Of a stretch of DNA of 64,000 nt, positions 6,251-14,831 are shown piece by piece. Both the position numbers and the translations under genes were made by a program. This DNA is from Nocardioides litoris (GTDB taxonomy: Bacteria > Actinomycetota > Actinomycetes > Propionibacteriales > Nocardioidaceae). The notes under the pieces were generated by a model. That model saw only the letters and a program-made list of their open reading frames with translations. It was not told where the DNA came from and did not search any database. Location: positions 682,001-746,000 of the forward strand of contig NZ_VDMR01000001.1 in the NCBI RefSeq assembly GCF_006346315.1, written 5' to 3'. How positions within the stretch are numbered: position 1 is the stretch's first letter; each line of letters starts with the position of its first letter.

Positions 6251-8680
6251 ATGCGTCGTCTCCTGCCCGCCACGCTCGCGGTCCTGCTGCTGCCCCTGGG
6301 CGTCGCGATGCCCGTGGCCCTGCCCGCCGCCGTCTCGACCGGTCAGGCCACCGCGGCGGCCCCCGCTGCCCCGGCCACCACCGCTCCCGCCGAGCGCCGC
6401 CGCCCCCGCTACGACGCCACGATCCGGTGGACCCGGCACGGCGTCCCGCACATCCGGGCGCGGTCGTTCGGCTCCCTCGGGTACGGCAGCGGGTACGCCG
6501 CCGCGGAGTCGTCGATCTGCACGCTGATGGACACGGTGGTGACCGGCCGCGGCCACCGGTCCCGCTGGTTCGGCCCGGGCGGTGACTACGACGACCAGGT
6601 GTCGATGAACGGCACCAACCTCCAGGTCGACACCGTCGTCGGCGACATCCACGCCCGCCGCGTGGTGGAGAAGCTGCTGGCCGGCCGCGCGGGGCCCGGC
6701 GCCGAGACGCGCGCGATGGTCAAGGGGTACGTCGCGGGCGTCAACCGCTGGTTGCGCACCCAGCGCGTCACCGACCCGGCCTGCAAGGGCGCCGGCTACC
6801 TGAGGCCGACCCTGACCGCCCTGGACCTCTGGTACGGCGTCTACCTGGCCAACCTGCTCGCCTCGACCGGCGTGTTCGTCAAGGAGATCGCCGACGCCGC
6901 GCCGCCGACCCTCGGCGACCCGGGCCTGCCCGAGCTGCCGGTCAGGGCCGAGCAGGTCGACGAGGACGCGCTGCTGCGCGCGCTGGGCCGCGACCCGCAG
7001 CGCCCCTTCGGCTCCAACGCCACCGCCGTCGGAGGCGCCTCCACCTCCACCGGCCGCGGCATGGTGCTGGGCAACCCGCACTTCCCGTGGCGCGGCCGCT
7101 ACCGGTTCACGCAGCAGCACCTGACCATCCCCGGCAGGTACGACGTCGCCGGCGCCTCGCTCATCGGCTCGCCCGCGGTCAACATCGGCTGGAACAAGTC
7201 CGTCGCCTGGAGCCACACCGTGTCCACGGCCTACCGGTTCACGCCCTACGAGTACCGGCTGCTCGGCCGCACCAGCTACCTGACCACCTCCGGGGTGAAG
7301 GAGCTGCAGCGCCGGCCGGTCAAGGTCACCGTCCGTGGCTCCGACGGTCGCCTGCGCACCGTCACCGAGGACGTCTGGCGCACCGACGAGGGCTACGTCG
7401 TCGACTCGCCCGCCACGCTGATGCCGTGGAACGCGCTCAGCGTCTGGGCCATCCGCGACGCCAACGCCGAGCACCTGCGCACCGTCGACACCTTCCTGCA
7501 GATGGGCAGGGCGACCAGCGTCCGCGACCTGCTGCGCCGCCAGGACCGCGGCGGCGGCATGCCCTGGGTCAACACCACCGCCGCCGACCGCCGCGGCGAC
7601 GTCCTGTACGCCGACCACTCGGTCGTCCCGCACGTCACCAACGAGATGAAGCAGCGCTGCCTCACCGCGGTCGGCCTCGTCCTCGACCAGGTCGCCGGGC
7701 TGCCCGGCCTCGACGGCGGCCGCGCGGGCGGCGACTGCGCGTGGGGCGCCGACGCCGACGCCCAGCGCCCGGGCATCCTCGGCCCGAAGCGGCTGCCCGC
7801 CGTCGTGCGCCGCGACTGGGTGGTGAACGCCAACGACTCCTACTGGTTGCCCAACCCCGCCTCCCGGCTCGAGGGCTACCCCACGATCATCGGCTGCGAG
7901 CGCTGCGAGCGGACGATGCGCACCCGGATGGTCTCGCAGTACGTCATCGACCGGCTGCGCAGCGGCCGCAAGGAGACGCCGACCTCCCTGGCCCGCCACC
8001 AGCACGAGAACCGGGTGCGTGCGGCCGAGGTGATGCGCGTCGGCGGCGACCTCGACCGCGTCTGCGCGGCCACGGGGGAGACGCGGGCGTGCGCGGTGCT
8101 GCGCGCCTGGGACGGCCACTCCGACCGGACGTCGGTCGGCAACCACCTCTTCGAGGCCTTCCTGCAGCGGGTGCCGGAGTCCGGGCTGTGGGTGGTGCCG
8201 TTCAGCGCGGCCGACCCGCTCGGCACGCCGCGCGACCTGGCAGACGCCAACCCGCAGGTGGTGGCCGCGATGCGCGACGCCATCGCGGCGCTGCGCCGCC
8301 GGGGGGTCGCGTTCGACGCGCCCTGGGGCAGCCTGCAGGTCGCCGGCGACCGCGGCGCACCCGCGCTGCCGCTCGGTGGCGGCAACGGCGACGACGCCGG
8401 CAACGCCAACGCCCTGGCCGCCTACGAGCCGTCGGCCAACGGCCGCCGCTTCCGCCCGGTCACCTACGGGTCCTCGCACATCCAGGCCATCGCCTTCACC
8501 GGCCGGCGCGGCGTCGACGCGCGCACGATCCTCACCTACGGGCAGTCGGAGGACCCGCGCTCGCGCTTCTCCTCCGACCAGACGCGGCTGTTCTCCCAGG
8601 AGAGGTGGGTCCGGTTCGCCTGGACCGAGCGGCAGCAGCGGCGCCAGATGCTGCGCGTCGAGCGGCTGCGCGGACGCTGA
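6251..8680 (+). CDS. Secreted penicillin acylase family (Ntn) amidohydrolase
   Basis: 809 aa from the ATG at 6251. A signal peptide (MRRLLPATLAVLLLPLGVA, cleavage around residue 30-40) indicates export. It is an N-terminal-nucleophile hydrolase made as a precursor: an alpha chain, a spacer and a beta chain beginning at Ser255 in FGSNATAVGG, where autocleavage exposes the catalytic Ser. The following LGNPHFPWRGRYRFTQQHLT is characteristic of the acyl-homoserine-lactone/aculeacin-type acylase branch, and SPAVNIGWNKSVAWSHT supplies the oxyanion/Asn region. Likely substrates are N-acyl amides such as AHLs, lipopeptides or beta-lactams; the sequence does not choose. It is monocistronic. A second, cytosolic member lies at 18357. 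Confidence 0.9.
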   Translation: MRRLLPATLAVLLLPLGVAMPVALPAAVSTGQATAAAPAAPATTAPAERRRPRYDATIRWTRHGVPHIRARSFGSLGYGSGYAAAESSICTLMDTVVTGRGHRSRWFGPGGDYDDQVSMNGTNLQVDTVVGDIHARRVVEKLLAGRAGPGAETRAMVKGYVAGVNRWLRTQRVTDPACKGAGYLRPTLTALDLWYGVYLANLLASTGVFVKEIADAAPPTLGDPGLPELPVRAEQVDEDALLRALGRDPQRPFGSNATAVGGASTSTGRGMVLGNPHFPWRGRYRFTQQHLTIPGRYDVAGASLIGSPAVNIGWNKSVAWSHTVSTAYRFTPYEYRLLGRTSYLTTSGVKELQRRPVKVTVRGSDGRLRTVTEDVWRTDEGYVVDSPATLMPWNALSVWAIRDANAEHLRTVDTFLQMGRATSVRDLLRRQDRGGGMPWVNTTAADRRGDVLYADHSVVPHVTNEMKQRCLTAVGLVLDQVAGLPGLDGGRAGGDCAWGADADAQRPGILGPKRLPAVVRRDWVVNANDSYWLPNPASRLEGYPTIIGCERCERTMRTRMVSQYVIDRLRSGRKETPTSLARHQHENRVRAAEVMRVGGDLDRVCAATGETRACAVLRAWDGHSDRTSVGNHLFEAFLQRVPESGLWVVPFSAADPLGTPRDLADANPQVVAAMRDAIAALRRRGVAFDAPWGSLQVAGDRGAPALPLGGGNGDDAGNANALAAYEPSANGRRFRPVTYGSSHIQAIAFTGRRGVDARTILTYGQSEDPRSRFSSDQTRLFSQERWVRFAWTERQQRRQMLRVERLRGR

Positions 8681-8796
8681 CCGGACGCTGACCGGGGGCT
8701 GACCCGGGGGAGGTGCCGTACCACCCCCGCGCGCGGTGCGGCGCCGCGCGCGGGGTGAGCAGACTGGGCGGTCCGTCCACCGAGGAGAGGACCCCC

Positions 8797-9084
8797 ATGT
8801 CCAAGCTCACCGTCGCTGTCATCTTCGCCGCCGGGTACGTCGTCGGCGCCCGCGCCGGGCGGGACCGCTACGAGCAGATCCGGGCCCAGGCCCAGAAGGT
8901 CGCCGACAACCCGCGGGTCCAGTCCGCTGCGGGCTCGGCGAAGGAGAAGGCCGGCGAGGTCGCCGCCACCGCGGCCGCCGCGGCCAAGGACAAGGCCGCC
9001 GAGGCCGTCGACGCCGCCAAGGAGCGGGTCGGCTCCGACCACGCCGACGGGACCGGCGGGCCGAGCACCTCCACGGGCATCTGA
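8797..9084 (+). CDS. YtxH-like small membrane-associated protein
   Basis: 95 aa from the ATG at 8797, preceded by GAGGAGAGG. The N-terminus KLTVAVIFAAGYVVGARAG is one hydrophobic segment followed by RDRYEQIRAQAQK. The rest is an Ala/Lys/Glu-rich low-complexity helix (KEKAGEVAATAAAAAKDKAA) resembling YtxH/LEA-like proteins linked to general stress. It probably sits at the inner face of the membrane with a long coiled helix in the cytoplasm. Function is unknown. It lies alone between the acylase gene and a convergent membrane-protein gene. Confidence 0.75.
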   Translation: MSKLTVAVIFAAGYVVGARAGRDRYEQIRAQAQKVADNPRVQSAAGSAKEKAGEVAATAAAAAKDKAAEAVDAAKERVGSDHADGTGGPSTSTGI

Positions 9085-9101
9085 CGCGCCGCCCGACGGG
9101 G

Positions 9102-9560
9102 TCAGCCGAGGGGCGCGAGCCCGTCCAGCCGCCAGGCCCCGTCGGCGCGACGCAGCGTGGCCCCGAGCGCCGAGGTCGTGCCCCCCGTCGCCAGCTCGAC
9201 CCGCACGGTCGCGCGGTCGCCGTCGACCTCCGCCGGGGCTGCCACCACGTCGTCGACCGGCTGGGGCTGGGCGGTGCCGTCGAGGCAGCTCGTGACGGCG
9301 TACGGCAGGTCCGCGGCGGGGTCGAGCAGCGGCGCCAGGTCGGCGCAGTCGGCGTCCGCCACGGCCCGCACGACCTCCGCCGCGACCTCCTCGGGGCCGG
9401 GCCCCGCCGCTCCGGACGGCTGCGGCTCCGGGCCCTGCGACGGCCCGCCGGCCTGCACGCCCACGAACGCCCCGAGGTCGACGACCGCGGCCAGCGCGAG
9501 GGCGACCAGCAGCACCGCCCGCGGGCGACCGACCTGGGGGCCTCGGGTCGGTCGGGTCAC
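9102..9560 (-). CDS. Hypothetical exported or membrane-anchored protein
   Basis: 152 aa from the GTG at 9558-9560. After a basic start (TRPTRGPQVGRPRA) comes a hydrophobic segment VLLVALALAAVVDLGAFVGV that could be an uncleaved anchor or signal. A Gly/Pro-rich linker precedes a compact domain of about 95 residues with two cysteines (ADCADLAPLL and VTSCLDG) likely forming a disulfide, ending RRADGAWRLDGLAPLG. The fold resembles the small cystatin/NTF2-like domains of actinobacterial envelope proteins, where the last strand carries a similar dgaWrld motif. No enzymatic motif is seen. It is convergent with the YtxH-like gene. Confidence 0.7.
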   Translation of the reverse strand: MTRPTRGPQVGRPRAVLLVALALAAVVDLGAFVGVQAGGPSQGPEPQPSGAAGPGPEEVAAEVVRAVADADCADLAPLLDPAADLPYAVTSCLDGTAQPQPVDDVVAAPAEVDGDRATVRVELATGGTTSALGATLRRADGAWRLDGLAPLG

Positions 9561-9692
9561 GACGGGATCGTTCCACCTCGATGTGGCAGGTGGGTCACCT
9601 GGGGCGCGACGTTTGCCTCGCGGGGTCGGGGGTAGTCGAGGCGGGCGCCGGTCCTCACCACCGGCACCCTCCCCACCACGAGAGCGATGATC

Positions 9693-10376
9693 ATGCGTCT
9701 GTCCCGAGACCTGTCCCGCGGTGTCGCCGCTGCCGGCGCCACCCTCCTGCTCGCCTTCGGCGCCACCGCCTGCGGTGGCGACGAGGAGCCCGAGACCACG
9801 GCGTCCGAGGCCCCGAGCGAGACCCCCAGCGAGACCCCGACCGAGTCGGAGTCCACCGAGACCGAGACCCCCACCGAGACCGAGACGGCCGAGTCGGAGG
9901 CCCCCGAGCAGGGCGGCGCCTCCGCGGCCGAGATCACGCCGCCGGGCGAGGAGCTGTCGTTCGGCGACACCGCCACCGTGCCGGCCGACTTCGCGGGCAA
10001 CGAGGGCGTGGTGACCGTGACCGTGACCGGCATCGAGAAGGGGGACCCGGCGATCCTGGAGGGCGTCGAGGGTGGCGAGGGCCAGACCCCGTGGTACATC
10101 ACCTACGACATCGCCGGGGTCGAGAACGCCGAGGGCCTCGCGGGCCTCAGCCTGAGCGTCGACGGCATCGACGCCGGGGGCACCCCGGGCGCGCAGTTCA
10201 TCAACTTCACCTCGGGTCCCGCGGGCTGCGAGGACGAGGACGCCCCGACCGACTGGGACGGCGCCAGCTACACCAACTGCAACATCGTGGTCTCCAAGAC
10301 CCCCATCACCACCGCCGCCTTCGCCGAGGGCGACGACTACAGCCTGATCCTGGGCGAGCCCGTCACCTGGTCCTGA
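9693..10376 (+). CDS. Lipoprotein of unknown function
   Basis: 227 aa from the ATG at 9693. GAGAG lies about nine bases upstream of it; another ATG six bases earlier is too close to that site. It has a lipoprotein signal with LLLAFGATACGGDEE, giving Cys about residue 25. A Glu/Thr/Ser-rich linker (repeats of ETPSETPTESE type) follows. The globular domain holds TVPADFAGNEGVVTVTVTGI, WYITYDIAGVENAEG and two Cys (AGCEDED, YTNCNIV). This resembles DUF4352-type immunoglobulin-like lipoprotein domains of Gram-positives. It would be anchored to the outer face of the membrane. A strong hairpin 25 bases after the stop suggests a monocistronic transcript. Confidence 0.8.
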   Translation: MRLSRDLSRGVAAAGATLLLAFGATACGGDEEPETTASEAPSETPSETPTESESTETETPTETETAESEAPEQGGASAAEITPPGEELSFGDTATVPADFAGNEGVVTVTVTGIEKGDPAILEGVEGGEGQTPWYITYDIAGVENAEGLAGLSLSVDGIDAGGTPGAQFINFTSGPAGCEDEDAPTDWDGASYTNCNIVVSKTPITTAAFAEGDDYSLILGEPVTWS

Positions 10377-10400
10377 GCGACCCCCACCGCAGACCGCGGA

Positions 10401-10434
10401 CCGCAGGCCCCGTCCGGGTGGACGGGGCCTGCGG
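10401..10434. terminator. Strong hairpin terminator
   Basis: A perfect 15-bp stem, CCGCAGGCCCCGTCC paired with its complement, encloses the loop GGGT, 24 bases after the lipoprotein stop. It has no U-tract, as is usual for actinobacteria. It is nearly identical in stem sequence to the hairpin at 14624-14660. Confidence 0.8.
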
Positions 10435-10488
10435 CGCTTCCTGACGGTCCCCCGGGGCGGCCCGGCACAGCCGGGTCGCCGCCCCGCG

Positions 10489-10875
10489 TCAGGGCTTGAC
10501 GGCCAGCACCGGCACCTCGGACTCGAGGATCACCGACTGCGACACGCTCCCGAGCAGGAGCTTGCCCACGGGGCTGCGCTTGCGCACGCCGATGACGATC
10601 AGCGAGGCGTCGAGCTCGGCGGCGCGGGCCAGCACCGTCCCCGCGGCATCGGGGTCGCAGACCTGCTCGACCGTCGCGGGCACGCCGGCTGCGGCCACCC
10701 GGGCCTGCAGGTCGGCGAGCTCGTCGGGGGTCGCGGTGCGCTCCTGCAGCGGCTTGTCGGCAGTGGCCACGTTGACGACGTGGGCGGGGACGCCGAGCAG
10801 GCCGGCGTACCGCAGGCCCGTCTCGAGCACGGGGTCGGCCGCGGCGTCCGTGGCGAGGGCGATGACGACGGTCAT
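10489..10875 (-). CDS. Universal stress protein (UspA family)
   Basis: 128 aa from the ATG at 10873-10875 with GGAG upstream. A single Usp domain: first strand MTVVIALATDAAADP, and the nucleotide-binding motif VIGVRKRSPVGKLLLGSVSQ (G-2x-G-type spacing slightly altered, ending GS-x-S), then VPVLAVKP. It probably binds ATP and modulates stress or transport. It lies 46 bases downstream of tctA on the same strand. Usp genes next to tricarboxylate or TRAP transporters are a recurrent arrangement. It looks intact, unlike its upstream partners. Confidence 0.88.
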   Translation of the reverse strand: MTVVIALATDAAADPVLETGLRYAGLLGVPAHVVNVATADKPLQERTATPDELADLQARVAAAGVPATVEQVCDPDAAGTVLARAAELDASLIVIGVRKRSPVGKLLLGSVSQSVILESEVPVLAVKP

Positions 10876-10921
10876 GAGGGGTCTCCTGGGGTCGAGGGGG
10901 CGGGGCGTGCGGGCACGGGGG

Positions 10922-12428
10922 TCAGTCGTCCTCGACGAAGACGACGTCGCGCTTGCGGCGGATCACCGGCAGCACCGAGACGATGAGGGCCACCGCGGCG
11001 ACGGCGAGCAGGGTGGCCGACAGGGGCCGGGTGATGAACGTCGTCGGGTCGCCCTGGGAGATGAGCATCGCCCGGCGGAAGTTGTCCTCCAGCAGCGGCC
11101 CGAGGACGAACCCGAGCAGCAGGGGAGCGGCCTCGCAGCCGCACTGCACCAGCACGAAGCCGAGCAGGCGAAGAACGCGATCATCAGCACGTGGTAGGCG
11201 TTCAGGCCCACGGCGTAGGTGCCGATCGAGGCCAGGACGACGATGGTCGGGAAGAGGATCCAGTACGGCGTCTTGAGCATCCGCACCCAGATCCCGATGA
11301 GCGGCAGGTTGAGGGCCACGAGCAGGGCGTCGCCGATGAAAATCGACACGATCAGCCCCCACACCAGCTCCGGCTGCTCGTCGATGACCTTCGGGCCGGG
11401 CGTGATGCCCTGGATGATGAAGGCGCCGACCATCAGGGCCATCACCGGGTTGGACGGGATGCCGAGGGTGAGCAGCGGGATGAACGACGTCTGGGCGGCC
11501 GCGTTGTCGGCCGACTCCGGCCCCGCGACGCCCTCGAGGGCGCCGTGGCCGAACTCCTGGGGGTTGCGGGAGAGCTTCTTCTCCGCGGAGTAGGAGGCGA
11601 AGGAGGCCAGGATGTGGCCGCCGCCGGGCAGGATCCCGAGCAGCGTGCCGATCACGGTGCCGCGGCCGACCGGGCCGGGCATCCGCCGGAAGTCGTGCCG
11701 GCTGGGCCACAGGCCGCTCACGCCGGACACGAGGCCGCCGCGGCTCTGCGGGTCGCGAAGGTTGCGCAGGATCTCGGCGATGCCGAAGACACCGACGGCG
11801 AGCGCGACGAAGCTGACCCCGGAGAACAGCTCCGGGATGCCGAAGGTGAAGCGGGGCTGGCCGGTGTAGGGTCCTGGCCGACGGTGCCGAGCAGGATCCC
11901 GAGCGCGATCATCGCCAGCGCCTTCAGCACCGACCCGCGGGCCAGGGCGATCGACATCACCAGGCCGAGCACGACGAGCGCGAAGTACTCCGCCGACCCG
12001 AACGACAGCGCCACCTGGGCCAGCGGGGGTGCGGCGGCCGGGAGGACCAGCGTCCCGACCGTGCCGGCCACGAACGACCCGAGGGCGGCGGTGGCCAGGG
12101 CGACCCCGGCCCGCCCGCGACGGGCCATCTCGTGCCCGTCGATGGCCGTCACCGCCGAGGAGGACTCGCCGGGCAGGTTGATGAGGATGGCGGTCGTCGA
12201 CCCGCCGTACTGGGCGCCGTAGTAGATGCCGGCGAGCATGTTGAGCGCGGTCGTCGGGCTGTCGAAGGAGAAGGTGACCGGCAGCAGCATCGCGATCGTG
12301 GCGGTGGGCCCGATGCCCGGCAGCACGCCGACCGCGGTCCCGAGGGCCCCGCCGACCAGGCAGAACAGGACGTTCTCCCACTGCAGCGCCGTCTCCAGGC
12401 CGAGCGAGAGGTTGGAGAGGAGGTCCAC
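10922..12428 (-). pseudogene. tctA: Tripartite tricarboxylate transporter permease TctA, two frameshifts
   Basis: Homology to the 12-TM permease TctA is continuous but spread over three frames. From GTG 12426-12428 the first frame reads MDLLSNLSLGLETALQWEN, GGALGTAVGVLPGIGPTATI and so on to LLGTVGQD near 11872. The next frame carries YTGQPRFTFGIPELFSG, GTLLGILPGGGHI and GIPSNPVMALMVGAF to about 11168. The third frame finishes LLGFVLVQCGCEAAPLLLGF to RKRDVVFVEDD. Each switch is a one-base deficit at a G run on the plus strand (about 11869-11871 and 11167-11168). Restoring both would give 502 aa, the normal family length. As read, no functional permease is made. Sequencing error at C runs is the alternative, discussed under findings. 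Confidence 0.85.
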
Positions 12429-12439
12429 GTCTCGTCCCC

Positions 12440-12840
12440 TCAGGCGCCGAACAGCGGCAGCCGCAGCTGCAGGCCGACGACGAAGATCAGGTAGCAGGCG
12501 ACCGTGATGCCGGCGGTCGCGAGGACCGCCTTGACCACGGTGGTCGTCGGTGAGGCCAGGGCGCTGGTGATCGCGGTGGCCGCGATCGCCAGGACCAGGC
12601 CTGCGACGGGGACGAGGTAGGCGAAGGCGACGACGGAGCCGAGGACGCAGGCGATGGCCCGCCACGGCAACCGGGTCAGGCCCGGGGTCACTCCCCGCCG
12701 CGCACGAAGCCGACCGCGACCGCGATGCCGAGGGCCACGAGGAGGAGGCCGAGGAGGAACGGGAACATGCCCGCGCCCATCTCGCCCCACGACCCGAGGC
12801 CGTAGCCGCGGGCGGCGAGCGCGAAGGCGGGCCGCGGCCA
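12440..12840 (-). pseudogene. tctB: TctB small permease subunit remnant, truncated and frameshifted
   Basis: The reverse strand reads RGYGLGSWGEMGAGMFPFLL and continues LGLLLVALGIAVAVGFVRGG (about 12830-12690), the second part of the TctB N-terminal half. After a one-base deficit at about 12690 it continues TPGLTRLPWRAIACVLGSVV through two more membrane segments to LRLPLFGA at the stop 12440. The first membrane helix and start codon are missing: upstream of about 12835 the sequence turns into an unrelated plus-strand kinase fragment. The GTGA at the frame switch could restart translation, but only of the C-terminal half. It lies 11 bases upstream of tctA in the expected tctB-tctA order. Confidence 0.75.
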
Positions 12841-12846
12841 TGGTGG

Positions 12847-13118
12847 CCGCGCGCGGTGTCCGTCCGACCGGGTCGGGTCGGTCGCGCCACGGTCTGCGTC
12901 GAGGACGACGGTGCCGGGCTGGGCGACGAGGAGCTGCGCCGCGCAGGGGAGCGCTTCTGGCGCTCCTCCCGCCACGCCGACCGCCCCGGGACCGGGCTCG
13001 GCCTGGCGCTCGTCGACGCCTTGCCCGGGCCAACGGCGGGTCGATGCGCGTCGAGCGCTCGCGCCTCGGCGGCCTCGCCGTGGTGCTCGACCTGCCCCGG
13101 GCGGAGGCCGCGTCGTGA
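12847..13118 (+). pseudogene. Histidine kinase C-terminal ATPase fragment
   Basis: The plus strand encodes only the end of a sensor kinase. A strand reading RVGRATVCVEDDGAGLGDEE holds the G1/N-box region of the HATPase domain, ERFWRSS the F-box and GTGLGLALVDAL the G2 box. After a one-base deficit at about 13022 the next frame finishes ANGGSMRVERSRLGGLAVVL to the stop at 13116-13118. The sensor, dimerisation domain and phosphorylated His are absent; the 5' break is at about 12845, back-to-back with the broken tctB. The stop overlaps the GTG of the TAXI gene, showing that kinase and binding protein were one transcript originally. Confidence 0.8.
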
Positions 13119-14053
13119 GTCCCGTGACCCGGCTCGACCGCCGGCGGCTGCTGCGCGCGGCCGGCCTGTCGGCCGCGCTCCTCGGCGTCGGCGGGTCGGT
13201 GGCCTCGGCGACGCCCCGGTCGCGGGCGCGGCCCGACCTGGTGGTCGCCGGTGGCGAGGTCGGCGGCACCTTCCTGCGCTTCGGGTCGCTGCTGGCCGCC
13301 GAGCTGCGGCGCACCGGTGCCGTCGGCGACGTCGACGTGGTCGCCACCGCGGGTTCGGTGGAGAACCTGCGGCTCCTCGCGGCCGGCTCGGCCGACCTCG
13401 CCCCGGCCCTGGCCGACTCGTGGGACCCCGCGGTCCGCGGCGTCCGCGCCGTGGCCCGGCTCTACCAGACGACGCTGCACTGCCTGGTGCGCGCCGACTC
13501 GCCGGTGCGCGACGTCGCCGACCTGGCCGGCGCCCTCGTCGCCACCGGGCTGGCCGGGTCGGGCACCGCCGAGACCGCCGAGCGCCTGCTGGTCGACCGG
13601 CTCGACGCCCGGCTGCGCCCCGGCCCGCGCTCCACGGGTGTGGTCGCCCTCGCCGGCGGGGCCGTGGACGCCCTGCTGTGGTGGGGCGGTCGGCCCTCGC
13701 CCGAGCTCCTGGCCGTGGCCCGGACCCACCCCATGCGGGCCCTCGACCTCGCCTCGGTCGTCGACGCGGCCCGGGCCGACGGGGCGGCGTACCAGCGGGT
13801 GCGGCTGCCGGGCGACGTCTGGGGCCAGCCCGACGTCGGCATGGCCGGCGTGGCCGCCCTCCTGCTGTGCCGCGCCGACCTCGACGAGGAGGTCGTGCGG
13901 CCGCTCGTCGACGTCCTGCTCACCCGCGGCCCGCAGCTGGTGCCGCAGCCCTCCGGCGGCCTGCAGTACCTCGCGCCCGCGAGCCTGTGGGACACCGGCG
14001 AGGTCGACCTGCACCCGGCCGCGGCCCGGCGCTACCGGCAGCAGCACGGCTGA
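13115..14053 (+). CDS. TAXI-family solute-binding protein
   Basis: 312 aa from the GTG at 13115, overlapping the kinase stop. The N-terminus (RLDRRRLLRAAGLSAALLG) is a twin-Arg-like or Sec signal with cleavage near ASATP. The mature part matches TAXI (TRAP-associated extracytoplasmic immunogenic) binding proteins: GGEVGGTFLRFGSLLAAEL at the start of the ligand fold, VATAGSVENLRLLAAGSADLA, and LYQTTLHCLVRADSPV. It captures an organic acid or similar solute outside the membrane for a permease. Here the only candidate permease is the damaged TctAB system, whose usual partner is TctC, not TAXI. Binding proteins of this kind can also signal to a co-transcribed kinase; that kinase is now a fragment. 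The gene itself looks intact. Confidence 0.85.
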   Translation: MSPVTRLDRRRLLRAAGLSAALLGVGGSVASATPRSRARPDLVVAGGEVGGTFLRFGSLLAAELRRTGAVGDVDVVATAGSVENLRLLAAGSADLAPALADSWDPAVRGVRAVARLYQTTLHCLVRADSPVRDVADLAGALVATGLAGSGTAETAERLLVDRLDARLRPGPRSTGVVALAGGAVDALLWWGGRPSPELLAVARTHPMRALDLASVVDAARADGAAYQRVRLPGDVWGQPDVGMAGVAALLLCRADLDEEVVRPLVDVLLTRGPQLVPQPSGGLQYLAPASLWDTGEVDLHPAAARRYRQQHG

Positions 14054-14155
14054 GCGGCGGGGCCGGGCGTGGGGTGCGGGTGTCCGGTGGGTGTGCCGTG
14101 AGGGCGGCGGCGCGGAGGAAGGTGGTGCCAACACCACCGATCGAAGGAGCTCCAG

Positions 14156-14599
14156 ATGACCGACGACGCCAAGGCAGCCAAGGAACTGGTCGAGACGCTG
14201 AAGGACGGGGAGAAGGGCTTCGCCGACGCCGCCGACAAGCTGCGCGACAGCGACCACGCCGCGTGGGCGACGGTCCTGCACCGGCTCTCCGAGCAGCGCA
14301 AGGACTTCCAGCGCGAGATCGTCGACCTCGGACACGCCTACGGCGACGACGTGGACAAGAGCGGGACGCTCACCGCGGCCGTGCACCGCGGCTGGCTGTC
14401 GTTGAAGGACGCCCTGACCGGCGACAGCGCCGAGGGGGTGCTGAAGGCCGTGCTGACCGGGGAGGACCACGCGATCTCGGAGTACGACGACGCGCTCGAG
14501 GAGGACCTGAGCGCCGGCTTCCGCGAGGTCGTCACCCGCCAGCGTGCCGCGGTCGTCGCCGCGCGCGACGAGGTGAAGGCGCTCCAGGTCGCGAGCTAG
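14156..14599 (+). CDS. PA2169/DUF2383-family four-helix protein
   Basis: 147 aa from the ATG at 14156, preceded by AAGGAG. The sequence is almost all amphipathic helix: AKELVETLKDGEKGFADAAD, then LHRLSEQRKDFQREIVDLG, HRGWLSLKDALTGDS and EDHAISEYDDALEED, matching the ferritin-like DUF2383 family. The acidic and His residues placed along the helices (GEKG, SEQR, GEDHAISEYDD) are where metal-binding ferritin-like folds keep ligands, though no full di-iron pair can be assigned by eye. Such proteins are cytosolic and often stress-linked. A perfect hairpin terminator follows the stop. Confidence 0.8.
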   Translation: MTDDAKAAKELVETLKDGEKGFADAADKLRDSDHAAWATVLHRLSEQRKDFQREIVDLGHAYGDDVDKSGTLTAAVHRGWLSLKDALTGDSAEGVLKAVLTGEDHAISEYDDALEEDLSAGFREVVTRQRAAVVAARDEVKALQVAS

Positions 14600-14623
14600 A
14601 CCACGCCTCCCGCGCCGGAGACG

Positions 14624-14660
14624 ACCGCAGGCCCTGTCCCGGTGGGACAGGGCCTGCGGT
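14624..14660. terminator. Perfect 17-bp hairpin terminator
   Basis: ACCGCAGGCCCTGTCCC, loop GGT, then the exact complement. It lies 25 bases after the DUF2383 stop and six bases before the tRNA-Lys 3' end, so it may end both converging transcripts. Its stem differs by one base over the shared part from the hairpin at 10401-10434. Confidence 0.85.
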
Positions 14661-14665
14661 GCTGG

Positions 14666-14738
<73 letters not shown>

Positions 14739-14831
14739 ATGCGTCGAGCGCGAGACGGAACGTTACCAGCGGGCGGCGGGCCCGTGAAATCGCGATCGGG
14801 GTGAAGGGGCGTGAGCCGCCTCACCGACCGG

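Noticed and set aside
6227..8479. A reverse-strand frame of about 750 codons opposite the secreted acylase
   Set aside because: Composition is Gly/Arg/Val/Ala-rich with no motif. The forward strand has a signal peptide and the Ntn serine in place.
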